From JADGHX01 sp963837755 (GTDB lineage: Bacteria; Pseudomonadota; Gammaproteobacteria; Steroidobacterales; Steroidobacteraceae), in contig CAWIOP010000003.1 in NCBI GenBank assembly GCA_963837755.1, forward strand, positions 434,001 through 498,000: a DNA stretch of 64,000 bases, in the 5' to 3' direction. The notes under the pieces are model-generated. The model made no database searches. It was not told where the DNA came from and was given only the letters and a program-made list of their open reading frames with translations. The first letter of the stretch is position 1, and every line of letters starts with the position of its first letter. The translations under genes and the position numbers were made by a program. Positions 8,477 through 16,890 of the stretch are shown one piece after another.

Positions 8477-9654
8477 GCCTAACGCTACAATTTGTGCGCA
8501 ACAAGCAGGAGTGCACAGTCGAGGCGATTAGACAGAAGAGCCATTACAACCTCGTCGTGAAAATCGAGAACCAGACGTTTCATCCCATAAACGTCAAGCT
8601 CCATCATACGAAGATAGAAATCAGCGACCCTGACGAGCTTGAGTCCCTCACGCGCCAATACAGCGGCCTCGGCCCGGAAAAGCCAGAGGTGCCCACTTGG
8701 AATGCGCTCGCTGAACTTCCGAAACCCATCGTGATCACTCTGGATCGGACGATCTCTGCGGAAGCAGAGGAGCGATTCTATTCCGAAAGTACGTACTTGC
8801 CCTTGCCAGGTCGGCAGCTTAAGGCGTCCCGATCGCCGATGAAGCGTGTCCGAGAGGTCACAAGTTCGCGATACGCGCAATACAAAAGCAAAGTCATTCA
8901 GCTAAACAACGTCCTGAAAACGCGGATGGCGCTCTCGGCGTTGCGTGATCCCGAAGAGTCTTTCTCGAAAAATTCGATGAAGATATCGCCGCGGGAAATC
9001 GAGGCCCTAGAACGCAAAGTGACAAATTACGTTTCGTCGACAATCAAAGGCGTCGAATTCGAACACCAGACCAAGCGATTCTTCGAGCGAATAAAAACTC
9101 TTATGGCTCGAACGCCGGCGGAGGACCAACGTGATCAGGACGTGTTCTGGGCGTCCTTTGCCGGGCAGTATCGGCAAATTGAAGACCTTGCCGGCGCGTT
9201 CAACACCTTCGAGACGCATTCTGCGCAGGCGTTCGAACCTTTGCAGCGATACCTCAACGCCCTGAACGAATTCTTTAAAGACAGCGGTAAGCGACTTGCC
9301 TTCGATGAGCGGGCCAATCAACTGGCATTTCAGCGGCTCACGCCCGATGGAGAGCCACCAGAAGAGTTCCGCAACATCGACAAGCTTTCCTCCGGTGAGA
9401 GGCAGCTGTTGATACTCTTCACGTTCCTAGCATTCATCGCGGATACCGGCGGCCTATTCATTGTCGACGAGCCCGAACTGTCCCTGCACCCGAAATGGCA
9501 GAGTGAATTTCTCGACGCTTTCTTGGCCTTGAAAGCGCCAAAGAATCAGCTTCTGATCGCGACGCACTCTCCAGAGATTGTGGGCGCGCACAAAGCCGCA
9601 TGCGTGGTTCTATTGCCCTAAGTTCTGCGTTGCTGCTGACTCATAAGAAGAAGA

Positions 9655-10542
9655 ATGATCACAGTCGGACAAAGCATCCCGCACTACACTCCGACGGGGC
9701 TGGGCGCACGAGACATTTTCTTCCGACAGTTCAATCAAGTGAACTTCTACGTCGAGGATGAGAAGCAGGAGAACTTCTATCACGCGCTGTTGCGAAAGCT
9801 CTTTCCGAAGCTGCGGATAACCCAGATTTTCCCGCTCGGAGGGAAAACAAGAGTTCTTGCACACGCGAAAGACCCGACAAATGCGGCTCACGCCTGCCGC
9901 TCCGTATACATACTGGACAAGGACTTCGACGATCTGCTCGGGCAGGCAGTATCCATGGAGAACGTCTTCTATCTAGATCGATATTGCATTGAAAATTATG
10001 TGCTAGAAGCACGCGCGGTTCTTGAAATAGCCATCGAATCGAAGCCGCGAAGCGAGCGTCGGGAGCTTGCGAAGCGGATCGACTTTGCTCGCTTCATCTC
10101 GCGCAGCCGGACGAAACTTGGCCCACTGTTCAGGCTCTTCTTTGCCGTCCAAAAATTCAGGCTTCCACTGCCGAATTGCGACTGCAAACCGGAGACATTT
10201 TGCCAAAAAAGGAAACTGGCGCAGCTGGATCCAAATAAGATCGCCACGTATGCAAGCGATGTACGTAGAGAGCTGATCAATCGAGGGATATTCGCGAGCA
10301 AGAAGGAAGTCGCCGGTTTCCTCAAGTCTGCATTTCCCAAGACGGGACCACGTGACGCCAACATAAGCGGAAGTTTTCTACTTGCGATGACCATGCATTA
10401 CCTGCGGGAAAAGATCTCAATTGGGAACATCAGCCTTGATTCTTTGTTATTCCGATTGGCGCGTCATTGTTCGAGCCGTAAGCTTCGCCCTCTTCAATTG
10501 AACATTGAACGATATTTGGCCCGCCAAGAATGCCAAGACTAA
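9655..10542 (+). CDS. DUF4435 protein, effector half (AriB-like) of the PARIS-like module
   Basis: A 295-residue protein with the DUF4435/TOPRIM-like pattern: glutamate in NFYVEDEKQENFYHALL (residues 31-47), the IFPLGGK segment, and the acidic ILDKDFDD (residues 86-93), followed by FYLDRYCIENYVLE, typical of the family. In PARIS the DUF4435 protein is the toxic TOPRIM nuclease kept inactive by the ATPase complex. A cysteine-rich stretch (PNCDCKPETFC) lies mid-protein. The frame is intact although the ATPase partner is interrupted. Codon use is less GC-rich than the chromosomal genes, in line with transfer. An uncontrolled effector might be expected to be silent or harmless here. Confidence 0.75.
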   Translation: MITVGQSIPHYTPTGLGARDIFFRQFNQVNFYVEDEKQENFYHALLRKLFPKLRITQIFPLGGKTRVLAHAKDPTNAAHACRSVYILDKDFDDLLGQAVSMENVFYLDRYCIENYVLEARAVLEIAIESKPRSERRELAKRIDFARFISRSRTKLGPLFRLFFAVQKFRLPLPNCDCKPETFCQKRKLAQLDPNKIATYASDVRRELINRGIFASKKEVAGFLKSAFPKTGPRDANISGSFLLAMTMHYLREKISIGNISLDSLLFRLARHCSSRKLRPLQLNIERYLARQECQD

Positions 10543-10632
10543 GTGGGGCTCCGCGTGTCCTATCGTGAGGTGCCATTCGGGAATGTGCGCGATGCTGTAA
10601 AGCACGATGTGTTCCGCAGGCGAGCGAAGCCG

Positions 10633-10830
10633 TTATCCCTTGCATCCGAGGCCACGCAGTTTGCGCGCCAGCGTCCGCAAGAGCGCACGTGTGCCTCCCT
10701 TGTAGGCGTTCCTCGCAACGCGAGTCTTACCTGCCGCCGTTCTCGGCCCGGTTGAACGCTCCCACGGCTTCCAGCGATAAATCTGCGCCGACTGGTGTGT
10801 GCGACGCTCCCGTGTCCAGCCGTTCCCCAT
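10633..10830 (-). CDS. Small conserved basic protein of integrative elements
   Basis: A 65-residue basic protein with the pattern YRWKPWERSTGPRTAAGK followed by ARNAYKGG and an Arg-rich tail. I recognise this pattern (W.PW..StGPrT..GK....NA.KGG) from short hypothetical proteins near integrases in proteobacterial islands; its role is unknown. The ATG at 10830 has a GGAG ribosome-binding site 7 nt upstream; the frame extends to an upstream ATG at 10911 with no support. It lies between ariB-like and the integrase stop, on the integrase strand. Confidence 0.6.
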   Translation of the reverse strand: MGNGWTRERRTHQSAQIYRWKPWERSTGPRTAAGKTRVARNAYKGGTRALLRTLARKLRGLGCKG

Positions 10831-10997
10831 GTTGCTGCTCCAATAGTCTGCCTGGGGCGCTACTAGCACTGTACATCGCAATGCCGTTGCATCCAATGCG
10901 GTACAACCCACGTGGGTCCGCCTTGTAGGGGCCGGATGGGGCGGGGCAGGGCTGTCAGGGCGCCTCGATCAAGGCGGCAGTCTCTCGCGCGAAGTCC

Positions 10998-12221
10998 TTA
11001 AGCGGAACGCTTGAACGGAACGACGTTCGCGCCCGTGCGCAATACGTCGAGATAGTCCGCCCATGCCTGCATCATCGTTCGCCGTTCAGTGAGCCGCGAA
11101 GCCCGGTTGTATGCCGCCCGCACCTTGTTCCGCTCCGCGTGGGCAAGTTGCAGCTCGATCACGTCGGGCGCCCAGCCCTGTTCATTGAGGCACGTCGAAG
11201 CGAGCGCGCGAAAGCCGTGACCGCACATTTCGTCTTTCGAGTATCCGAGGCGACGGAGTGCCGCGTTGACCGTGTTCTCGGAGATCGGTCGGGCGACGCT
11301 TCGCAGGGAAGGGAACACGTAGCGCCCCGTGCCCGTCAGCGAGCTGAGCCGGCGCAGGACTTCGATGGCCTGAGCGGAGAGCGGAACAACGTGAGCCTCG
11401 CGCACCTTCATCCGCTCCGCAGGGATGCGCCATTCCGCCGCGTCGAGGTCGAACTCTGCCCACTCGGCACCGCGCAGCTCGCCCGGACGAACGAAGACGA
11501 GCGGCGCGAGCTTCAGGGCGCCCGCTGTCGTGGGTTGACCCTGATACCCATCGATGGCGCGCAAAAGCTCACCAATGCGCGAGGGTTCGGTGATCGCCGC
11601 ACGGTTCTGCGTGACAACCGGAGCGAGAGCCCCGCGCAAATCGCCGGACGGATCATGCCGCGCCCGGCCCGTCGCGATGGCATATCGGAACACCCGGCCC
11701 GCGAGCTGCTTGGTCCGGTGCGCTGTTTCGTGAGTACCGCGATTCTCGATCTTGCGAAGTGCCCTCAGCAGCCGAGGCGCGTCGATCTCGCCAATCGGCT
11801 GTGCGCCGATCTCGGGCACCAGCAACGCGTCGAGCATGTAGCGGGTCTTGATAATCGTCGCGGCGGATAGCGCGGCTTGCTTGGAGTGGGCGGGCGGCTT
11901 CTCCTGGAGCGCCAGCCATTCCCGGGCCACACCCTCAAAGGTCTGCTCGCGAGCCGCCTTCAGCTCGCGGCGCTCCGCGCTCGGATCGACCCCGTTCGAG
12001 ATCAGGCGCCGCGCCTCATCCCGCCGCGCCCGCGCGTCCTTCAGCGCCACGTCGGGATACACGCCCAAGCTGATGCCACGCTCCCGCCCCGCGTGGCGGT
12101 ACTTCAGGCGCCACCAGCGGCCCCCATTGGGGTTCACCAGCAGGTACAGGCCGCCGCCGTCGAACAGCTTCATGGGCTTGTCTGTGGCTCTGGCCGCGCG
12201 AATCTGGGTTTCGGTGAGCAT
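10998..12221 (-). CDS. P4-type tyrosine integrase
   Basis: Site-specific recombinase that inserts the element into a tRNA gene. 407 residues from MLTETQIRAARA. The N-terminal arm-binding DUF4102 domain (DGGGLYLLVNPNGGRWWRLKY, SLGVYPDVALKDARARRDEAR) is followed by the core-binding domain and the catalytic domain with arginine in RPGELRGAEW, HGFRALAST (the H-x-x-R box), LAHAERNKVRAAYNR with the second histidine and the nucleophilic tyrosine. All catalytic residues are present. The start lies 166 bp from the tRNA-Thr 3' segment, and the space between holds TTACCCC repeats. The frame is open back to 12497, but that part overlaps the tRNA scar and is not coding. Confidence 0.93.
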   Translation of the reverse strand: MLTETQIRAARATDKPMKLFDGGGLYLLVNPNGGRWWRLKYRHAGRERGISLGVYPDVALKDARARRDEARRLISNGVDPSAERRELKAAREQTFEGVAREWLALQEKPPAHSKQAALSAATIIKTRYMLDALLVPEIGAQPIGEIDAPRLLRALRKIENRGTHETAHRTKQLAGRVFRYAIATGRARHDPSGDLRGALAPVVTQNRAAITEPSRIGELLRAIDGYQGQPTTAGALKLAPLVFVRPGELRGAEWAEFDLDAAEWRIPAERMKVREAHVVPLSAQAIEVLRRLSSLTGTGRYVFPSLRSVARPISENTVNAALRRLGYSKDEMCGHGFRALASTCLNEQGWAPDVIELQLAHAERNKVRAAYNRASRLTERRTMMQAWADYLDVLRTGANVVPFKRSA

Positions 12222-12223
12222 TT

Positions 12224-12274
12224 GGGGGTAACTCGGGTGCCGGGAGTAACGACTTACCCCGATAGTTACCCCCG
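12224..12274. promoter_or_regulatory. Cluster of TTACCCC arm-type repeats upstream of the integrase
   Basis: Four related motifs in about 50 bp: GGGGGTAAC (12224-12232), GGGAGTAAC (12242-12250), CTTACCCC (12253-12260) and GTTACCCCCG (12265-12274), in both orientations. The last recurs at 3749-3758 at the other end of the element. They are likely integrase arm-binding or autoregulatory sites. Confidence 0.55.
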
Positions 12275-12386
12275 CCCGTGCTAGGCTGTCAATGCACAGC
12301 TTGAGAAGTGACGGGACGAAAAAGGCTGAAATTCCCGGGGTTTTGAGCTTTCCCGGGATGGCCTTGGAAGTCTTGGGAAGGGTGAA

Positions 12387-12468
12387 TGGTGCCGACTCAC
12401 GGAATCGAACCGTGGACCCAATCATTCGTAAGCGGTAGGTCCACGGTTCGAATCCGTGAGTCGCACCA
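12387..12468. pseudogene. Head-to-head fusion of two tRNA-Thr 3' halves (integration scar)
   Basis: Minus strand 12420 down to 12387 is the 3' half of a tRNA-Thr, including T-arm, acceptor strand and encoded CCA. Plus strand 12425-12468 is the anticodon loop TTCGTAA, variable region, T-arm and acceptor end of a second tRNA-Thr, identical to the complete gene at 18618-18693 except for one missing G near the end. The two halves face away from each other and form an inverted repeat with ~32-bp arms. Neither can make a tRNA. The missing 5' half of the minus-strand copy is at 18874-18915. Confidence 0.85.
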
Positions 12469-12546
12469 TCTTCTCCCCTTCGCGCGGTTGCTTTCACTGG
12501 GGGTTCGCTGTTTGTCGAAGCCGCCTCTAGACTGGCTGTGTGTACA

Positions 12547-12568
12547 GTATCAACCGTCGGTTTGATAC
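12547..12568. promoter_or_regulatory. Putative HipB operator 1
   Basis: Near-perfect inverted repeat with half-sites GTATCAA and TTGATAC, 97 bp before the hipB ATG. HipB-type repressors bind TATCC-N8-GGATA palindromes, so a TATC/GATA palindrome here fits autoregulation. Confidence 0.55.
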
Positions 12569-12616
12569 GTTAAAGTATATCTGGAGCCCAGTCTGATGTA
12601 GTTTAGCGAATACCGT

Positions 12617-12634
12617 GATACATTTTTATGTATC
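12617..12634. promoter_or_regulatory. Putative HipB operator 2
   Basis: Perfect inverted repeat GATACAT-TTTT-ATGTATC, 30 bp before the hipB ATG, sharing the GATAC/GTATC half-site with operator 1. An AT-rich promoter-like stretch surrounds it. Confidence 0.6.
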
Positions 12635-12664
12635 GACAAGGCAGGGTGATATATTTAAAACATC

Positions 12665-13303
12665 ATGACATCTGCCCAGCTCTCGTTACTGGCCGACCAA
12701 CTGAAGACCGCGCGCGAGCGCAAAGGGCTCAGTCAGCGCGCGCTCGCTGAGAAGGTCGGTCTTCCGCAGGGGCACATCTCCCGTATCGAGCGTGCAGCAG
12801 TCGATCTTCAAACCTCCAACCTTCTCCAGATCGCGCGGGCGCTCGATCTCGAACTTGTGCTCGTCCCTCGAAAGGCGCTGCCGGCGATCGAAGCGTTGAG
12901 CCGAAAAGACTCAGTCGATGAAACGCTCCCTCACTTTGAATACAGAGCCCAACTGAACTCGCTCCTGCTCCAGACGCGGCGACTCGCTCGAAAATTCCCC
13001 CAGACGCCGGTGCTTGATCGCCTCATACGAACGCTCAGTGAGTTGCATGAGCTCTCCCTCGCGCTGCCCGCCAAACAATTAGGAGAATTCCGCGCGGCCC
13101 TGTATCTCACCGGGCGCCTTGTGCGCGAGATGATTTCACACGCCAAACGAGGGCCGCTGGACTCCGACTCGATCCGAGAAGCTGAAAGGCTCGAGCGCGT
13201 GCTGCGAGGCGCCCGAAACGCGATCGTCCACGGCCAAGTTGCGCGACCGGTAGTGGTGCCTTCCGCCTACGCCCTGGATGACGAGGAAAGCGATGACGGC
13301 TGA
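12665..13303 (+). CDS. hipB: HipB-like antitoxin/repressor (XRE HTH) with C-terminal extension
   Basis: DNA-binding antitoxin of a HipBA type II module. Residues 9-65 form an XRE helix-turn-helix (LADQLKTARERKGLSQRAL, then GLPQGHISRIERA as the recognition region). At 212 residues it is more than twice the length of E. coli HipB (88); the extra ~130 residues are helical and of unknown function. Two TATC/GATA palindromes upstream suggest self-repression. The stop lies 8 bp inside the hipA gene, giving an 11-base overlap and coupled translation. Confidence 0.88.
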   Translation: MTSAQLSLLADQLKTARERKGLSQRALAEKVGLPQGHISRIERAAVDLQTSNLLQIARALDLELVLVPRKALPAIEALSRKDSVDETLPHFEYRAQLNSLLLQTRRLARKFPQTPVLDRLIRTLSELHELSLALPAKQLGEFRAALYLTGRLVREMISHAKRGPLDSDSIREAERLERVLRGARNAIVHGQVARPVVVPSAYALDDEESDDG

Positions 13304-14570
13304 GGTTGCAGTGCTCGACGTGCGTCTGCACGGCCGTACCATCGGAACGCTGACACGGCTGCCCGATGACAGAAACCTTTTCACATTCGACACGGCCTAT
13401 GTCGACAACGCGGACAGACCCACCCTGAGTCTTTCTTTCAAAGACGCCTTTGGCGGCCTCATTACCAGCATCCCTCCTACGCAGACGCGGCTGCCACCGT
13501 TCTTTTCAAACCTCCTGCCGGAAGGACCCTTGCGCGACTACCTCGCCGAGCGCGCCGGCGTGAAATCCCAACGCGAGTTCTTCCTCGCTTGGGTCCTTGG
13601 ACAGGACCTGCCGGGGGCTGTGCAGATTGTCCCGCGGGACGAAGACGCTTTGCCGCCGGATACGGAGGAGCACCAACAGCAGGCCGCACCTAGTGAGGAT
13701 GCCACCACGCTCTTACGGTTCTCGCTCGCGGGTGTGCAGCTCAAATTCTCCGCGGTCCAGAAAGCTACTGGCGGACTCACCATCCCAGCCGATGGCGTCG
13801 GCGGATCCTGGATAATCAAACTGCCGTCGCAAAAGTTCGCGGGCGTTCCCGAGAACGAGTTCGCCATGATGGAACTCGCCCGGCGGGTGGGCATCGACGT
13901 GCCCGAAACGCAGCTTATGCCGATCAGTGAGATCCAAGGCCTGCCCGCTGGCATTGAGCTTCTCGGCGATAAAGCCTTTGCGGTAAAGCGATTCGATAGG
14001 GCCCCCGATGGGACGCCAATCCACATCGAGGACTTCGCTCAGGTCTTCGGACTTTATCCCGAACGCAAGTACGAGCGCGGCAGCTACCGCAGTATCGCTC
14101 GGGTGATCTGGATCGAGAGCGGGGAAGCCGGAATTGTCGAGTTCGTTCGACGACTGGTCTTCAATGCCCTCATCGGCAATGCTGACATGCATCTCAAGAA
14201 TTGGTCCTTGGTGCACCCGCAGGGGGGAGGCGCTCAACTTGCCCCCGCCTATGACTATGTTTCGACGATCGCCTATCTGCCCGATGACAAAATGGCACTC
14301 AAACTGGGTGACTCGAAGCTGTTCGCGAGAGTGACCATAGAGCAATTCGAGCGACTCGCCGCCAAGGCGGGCCTACCCGAGAAGATCACGCTCGATGCCG
14401 TCAGGGAAACGGTGGATACATTCCGCGCCGTATGGGATGGATTTGAGCTCGAGGCGCTCGACGAGTCGACGCGAGGCGTGATCGACGCTCATCTTGAGAA
14501 ATCCCGCTGTGGCGCGGTGCTTTGCCTCCGGCCTAACGCGCCCCTCTCGCCGGGCAGGTCGGTGGCTTAG
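13293..14570 (+). CDS. hipA: HipA-family Ser/Thr kinase toxin
   Basis: HipA kinases phosphorylate an aminoacyl-tRNA synthetase (GltX in E. coli) and stop growth. 425 residues: the N-terminal HipA_N subdomain (VRLHGRTIGTL, LLPEGPLRDYLAERAG), the nucleotide-binding kinase-like core with SLAGVQLKFSAV, the catalytic loop NADMHLKNWSL (Asp and Asn) and the metal-binding Asp in PAYDYVST. All expected catalytic residues are seen, so the toxin should be active. It overlaps hipB. The last ~20 residues are Arg/Pro/Cys rich and may reflect loss of the original C-terminus. Confidence 0.92.
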   Translation: MTAEVAVLDVRLHGRTIGTLTRLPDDRNLFTFDTAYVDNADRPTLSLSFKDAFGGLITSIPPTQTRLPPFFSNLLPEGPLRDYLAERAGVKSQREFFLAWVLGQDLPGAVQIVPRDEDALPPDTEEHQQQAAPSEDATTLLRFSLAGVQLKFSAVQKATGGLTIPADGVGGSWIIKLPSQKFAGVPENEFAMMELARRVGIDVPETQLMPISEIQGLPAGIELLGDKAFAVKRFDRAPDGTPIHIEDFAQVFGLYPERKYERGSYRSIARVIWIESGEAGIVEFVRRLVFNALIGNADMHLKNWSLVHPQGGGAQLAPAYDYVSTIAYLPDDKMALKLGDSKLFARVTIEQFERLAAKAGLPEKITLDAVRETVDTFRAVWDGFELEALDESTRGVIDAHLEKSRCGAVLCLRPNAPLSPGRSVA

Positions 14571-14629
14571 CACGCGATCGCCATTCGGCATGGACGGCTG
14601 CGATTCGTCAGCCGAAAAATCGCTCCAGT

Positions 14630-14792
14630 TCGTGCGGGAGTTCTGCGGGACTCTTCTGTGCAAATCCCTAACTTTTCGTGCAAGAAGGCTGCAGTGGCCG
14701 CTCGCAATTATTAAGCAATTACCAGTTAATCAAAGACTTGGCGAAGCCGGGTCGGGAGGGGGAAGCCGACTTCGAAATTACGAATGATGTGC
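14630..14792. repeat. Element-end repeat, copy 1
   Basis: Non-coding stretch after hipA. It shares with 18733-18892 the blocks TCGTGCGGGAGTT, GTGCAAA, CGTGCAAG and GTGGCCG, and ends in the identical ATTACGAATGATGTGC. The distance between first and last block is 143 bp in both. The terminal motif equals part of the tRNA-Thr anticodon arm. The 14571-14871 gap holds nothing else I can identify. Confidence 0.7.
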
Positions 14793-14871
14793 ACCTACCG
14801 CCCCGGTCGCCTGTCCCGTAAGTCCTGCCTTTTTCCGACTCCGGTTACGCTAACACCTTGAACTATAATGA

Positions 14872-16076
14872 CTAGAGTGCGACCTCCTGCTGTGCCGGTG
14901 CTCTGCCCAGGCCGTGATTGTCCATGACCACGCGGGCGGTCGGCGTGTGAACGAGGCGTGACCGCTGAATTCGGTTCGCCGCCACGATCAAGCAGCCGAT
15001 CTCCGGCGCGCTGTAATGGGTGGTGATCTCGCGGTCCTTGTGTCCGAGCAGCGCCTTCCGGTCCTCCAGACTCACCCCGGCCGCGCGCAGGCGCCGACCG
15101 AAGGTATGGCGCAGGTCTTGAACGCGCACGCATCGGAAGCCCTCCGGCGCCTCCTGGCCCTGCTCCTCCTGGTAGCGCGCCGCGGCCCGTGCCCGGGCGT
15201 TTCGCCACCCCGTGCTGTTGAGGCGTGAGTAGCGAGTCCGTCGTCGGCGGTGGTGCTGATGCGTGAACACGCAGACCGGATGCTCCCCACGCACTTCCTC
15301 GAGGAGCGCCTGTGCCTCATCGTTCAACACGACGATGCGGGCCTCCGCGTTCTTCGTCACCCAAGCCGGCAGCACAAAGATCGAGCGTCGCATGCCTCCG
15401 GCGTCCAGATCCGGTACGCGACGCTCCCACGCCCACTCCAGACCGCAGACCTCCTGGTCGCGCCAGGCCCGTACTCACATCGAACCGCGCCATGCGCGCC
15501 ACGGTCGTTGTGAGCTCGCCCAAGAGCAGGTCCTGTTCGTACCAATCCAGCGGATACGCCTGACGCGCGTGGACCTCCTTCTCCATCACGATGAGGGGCA
15601 CCTCCGCCAGCCAGGTCAGACTGGTGCGGGGATACGTCCAGAGCCGTGCCGCCTGGGTCAGTACCCGCCGCGCCACCCCGATCGTGCGATTGCGGGTGCT
15701 CGCCGTGACCGTGCGTCGCGCCCGCCGATAGCGCGTGAAGCTGTCGTCATGGATGGCGTCGATCCATTCCGTACCGATGTACGGATCGAGCTCACGCAAG
15801 GCCAAGGCATCCCGTGAAATGCGCTTGTGAGCCGCATTCACCTTGAGGTAGTGGGCGGTCGCCTCCCGAAACGTGCGCCGCGGCCGCTCGCCATACACCA
15901 GCATCCGCCGGATTCTGGTCGAGCCGGTGCGCCAGATAGCGTCCGGCTTCCTCCTCGTCCGCGGTCCCCGTCGTCTCGCACAGCCGTCCGAAGCGCCGCA
16001 CGCGCTTGTCGATGTACCATGTGAAAGTTCCATTTGTGTGGACTCGCTTGACGAGTCCTCGATGTTGGAAGGTCAT
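14872..16076 (-). pseudogene. Phage-type tyrosine integrase, two single-base frameshifts
   Basis: Starts MTFQHRGLVKRVHTNGTFTWYIDKR and would be about 400 residues. An extra A near 15917 shifts the frame after the AHRLDQ segment; the next part (RRMLVYGERPRRTFREATAHYL, core-binding domain) is in another frame. An extra G near 15463 separates FDVSTGL from RDQEVCGLEW, which holds the box I arginine. The last part has HTFGRRL (box II), LGHKD and the THYS tyrosine. All catalytic residues are still encoded, so either the gene died very recently or these are base-calling errors. It lies beside the left junction of its segment, as expected for the enzyme that inserted it. Confidence 0.85.
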
Positions 16077-16093
16077 ACGTCTCACCTCTTCAG

Positions 16094-16399
16094 TTGGGCG
16101 AGACGGCCACTGCTCCGCGAGTGTCGCCGGATCGCAGTGCATGGTTCAGCATCAGTCACGCTCGGGAGCGGCGATGTCCCGCCGAACGATTGCGTGAGAA
16201 AGCCCAGGAGGCTGGTCGGCGAGAAATAGACCGTCGGTCGCGCGGCTTGTCCGAAGGGCTGTGCACGTCTGGGGAGTTTCTGGACTGCGAGCAGCCTTCC
16301 ACGGCGCGCGAGCGGCTGCAGCGGTCTATCGAAAAAACGATCGCCACGGGCGACCTACTCCTGGAGGTTGCAGGCGATCGGCGGGTGAGGCGTTCATAG
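16094..16399 (+). CDS. Possible small hypothetical protein
   Basis: A 101-residue frame, rich in Arg and Glu, divergent from the integrase remnant. The second half (ARERLQRSIEKTIATGDLLLEVAGDRR) could be a helical domain. No ribosome-binding site stands out and no family is recognised. It may be a chance frame in GC-rich DNA. Confidence 0.25.
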   Translation: MGETATAPRVSPDRSAWFSISHARERRCPAERLREKAQEAGRREIDRRSRGLSEGLCTSGEFLDCEQPSTARERLQRSIEKTIATGDLLLEVAGDRRVRRS

Positions 16400-16420
16400 C
16401 GTGCCGCCGTCGGCGCAAGA

Positions 16421-16450
16421 TTGGCCATTCTGCAGATTTTTGGCTAAAAT
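16421..16450 (+). promoter_or_regulatory. Likely promoter of the Phd/zeta-type operon
   Basis: TTGGCC and TAAAAT separated by 18 bp, ending 26 bp before the antitoxin ATG. Confidence 0.4.
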
Positions 16451-16476
16451 GAGTTTCCGGTAACGGAGCCTAATTC

Positions 16477-16890
16477 ATGACCCAAGCCCCCCCGAAAAAG
16501 CCGATTGCAAAATCACCCCGATCTGGCGGGATCGCGCGCAGTAGCGTGGCGGCGTCGGCACTGTCCGCAAGCCAATACACCGTGAACGCGACTCAGGCCA
16601 AGAACCGATTCGGTGCCATCCTGAGGCGCGTGCGCACGGCCGCGCCGGTGTTCATCGAAAAGCATGGCGCGGCGCAGGCGGTCGTGTTGGACATTGGGTC
16701 GTATCGAGCGTTGGTTCGCAAGGCACGCGATCCCGAGCAAGTGCAACTCGATCGTCTGCGGGAAGAGTTCGAGGCGTTATACACCCGGATGCAGGCACCT
16801 GGATCCCGAAAGGCGGTGGATTTGTTGTCGTCCGCGTCTGCGCAGGAGTTGAACCGCGTGGGTGCCCGCCGCACGAAGTCGCGTGGCTAG
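16477..16890 (+). CDS. Phd/YefM-family antitoxin
   Basis: Antitoxin and autorepressor of a type II module. The Phd/YefM fold is visible at residues 35-85: YTVNATQAKNRFGAILRRV, then APVFIEKHGAAQAVVLD and IGSYRALV. It has an Ala/Ser/Lys-rich N-terminal extension of about 33 residues and a C-terminal tail of 50 residues, which in this family wraps the toxin. Total 137 residues, longer than the usual 80-90. The gene overlaps the next one by 29 bases (8 if the later GTG is used). Phd antitoxins usually pair with RelE or Fic/Doc toxins; here the partner is a zeta-like kinase. Confidence 0.85.
   Translation: MTQAPPKKPIAKSPRSGGIARSSVAASALSASQYTVNATQAKNRFGAILRRVRTAAPVFIEKHGAAQAVVLDIGSYRALVRKARDPEQVQLDRLREEFEALYTRMQAPGSRKAVDLLSSASAQELNRVGARRTKSRG

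Larger units (their letters stand above)
5301..9621 (+). pseudogene. AAA/ABC-type ATPase of a PARIS-like (AriA) defence system, split by an insertion sequence
   Basis: ATPase half of a two-gene defence module of the PARIS kind (AAA ATPase plus DUF4435 effector), known to hold its effector until a phage anti-restriction protein is sensed. The gene is in two exact pieces: 5301-5481 and 8477-9621. Removing the IS and one copy of the 9-bp target duplication joins them in frame and gives 441 residues. The first piece holds the Walker A motif GINGSGKT (residues 30-37). The second holds the ABC-type signature (LSSGERQLLIL), Walker B (FIVDEPELSLHP) and the switch histidine (IATHSPE), with a long helical insert between. 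The stop is 33 bp before the DUF4435 gene. The reading frame is otherwise intact, so the insertion looks recent. The PARIS label rests on the gene pair and motifs, not on a search. Confidence 0.75.
3668..12406. mobile_element. P4-like integrative element carrying a PARIS-like defence locus
   Basis: About 8.7 kb between the att-like core at 3668 and the tRNA-Thr 3' segment at 12387-12420. The integrase sits at the tRNA end and is read inward, as in P4-type elements. Contents in order: four overlapping tiny genes, a terminator, the ariA-like gene with an IS inside it, ariB-like, a small conserved protein and the integrase. TTACCCC-type motifs occur near both ends. The chromosome outside is the RND operon on one side and, past the second part of the island, the Fur-family gene. 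The type is inferred from the integrase and layout; no excision data exist. Confidence 0.6.
12425..14792. mobile_element. Island segment with hipBA, bounded by tRNA-Thr-derived junctions
   Basis: Segment between the tRNA scar at 12387-12468 and the junction motif ATTACGAATGATGTGC at 14777-14792. It contains hipBA and a 160-bp non-coding end that is repeated, with equal spacing, at 18733-18892. The repeat suggests two related elements inserted in tandem at the same tRNA anticodon loop. No integrase gene of its own is visible in this segment. Confidence 0.5.
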
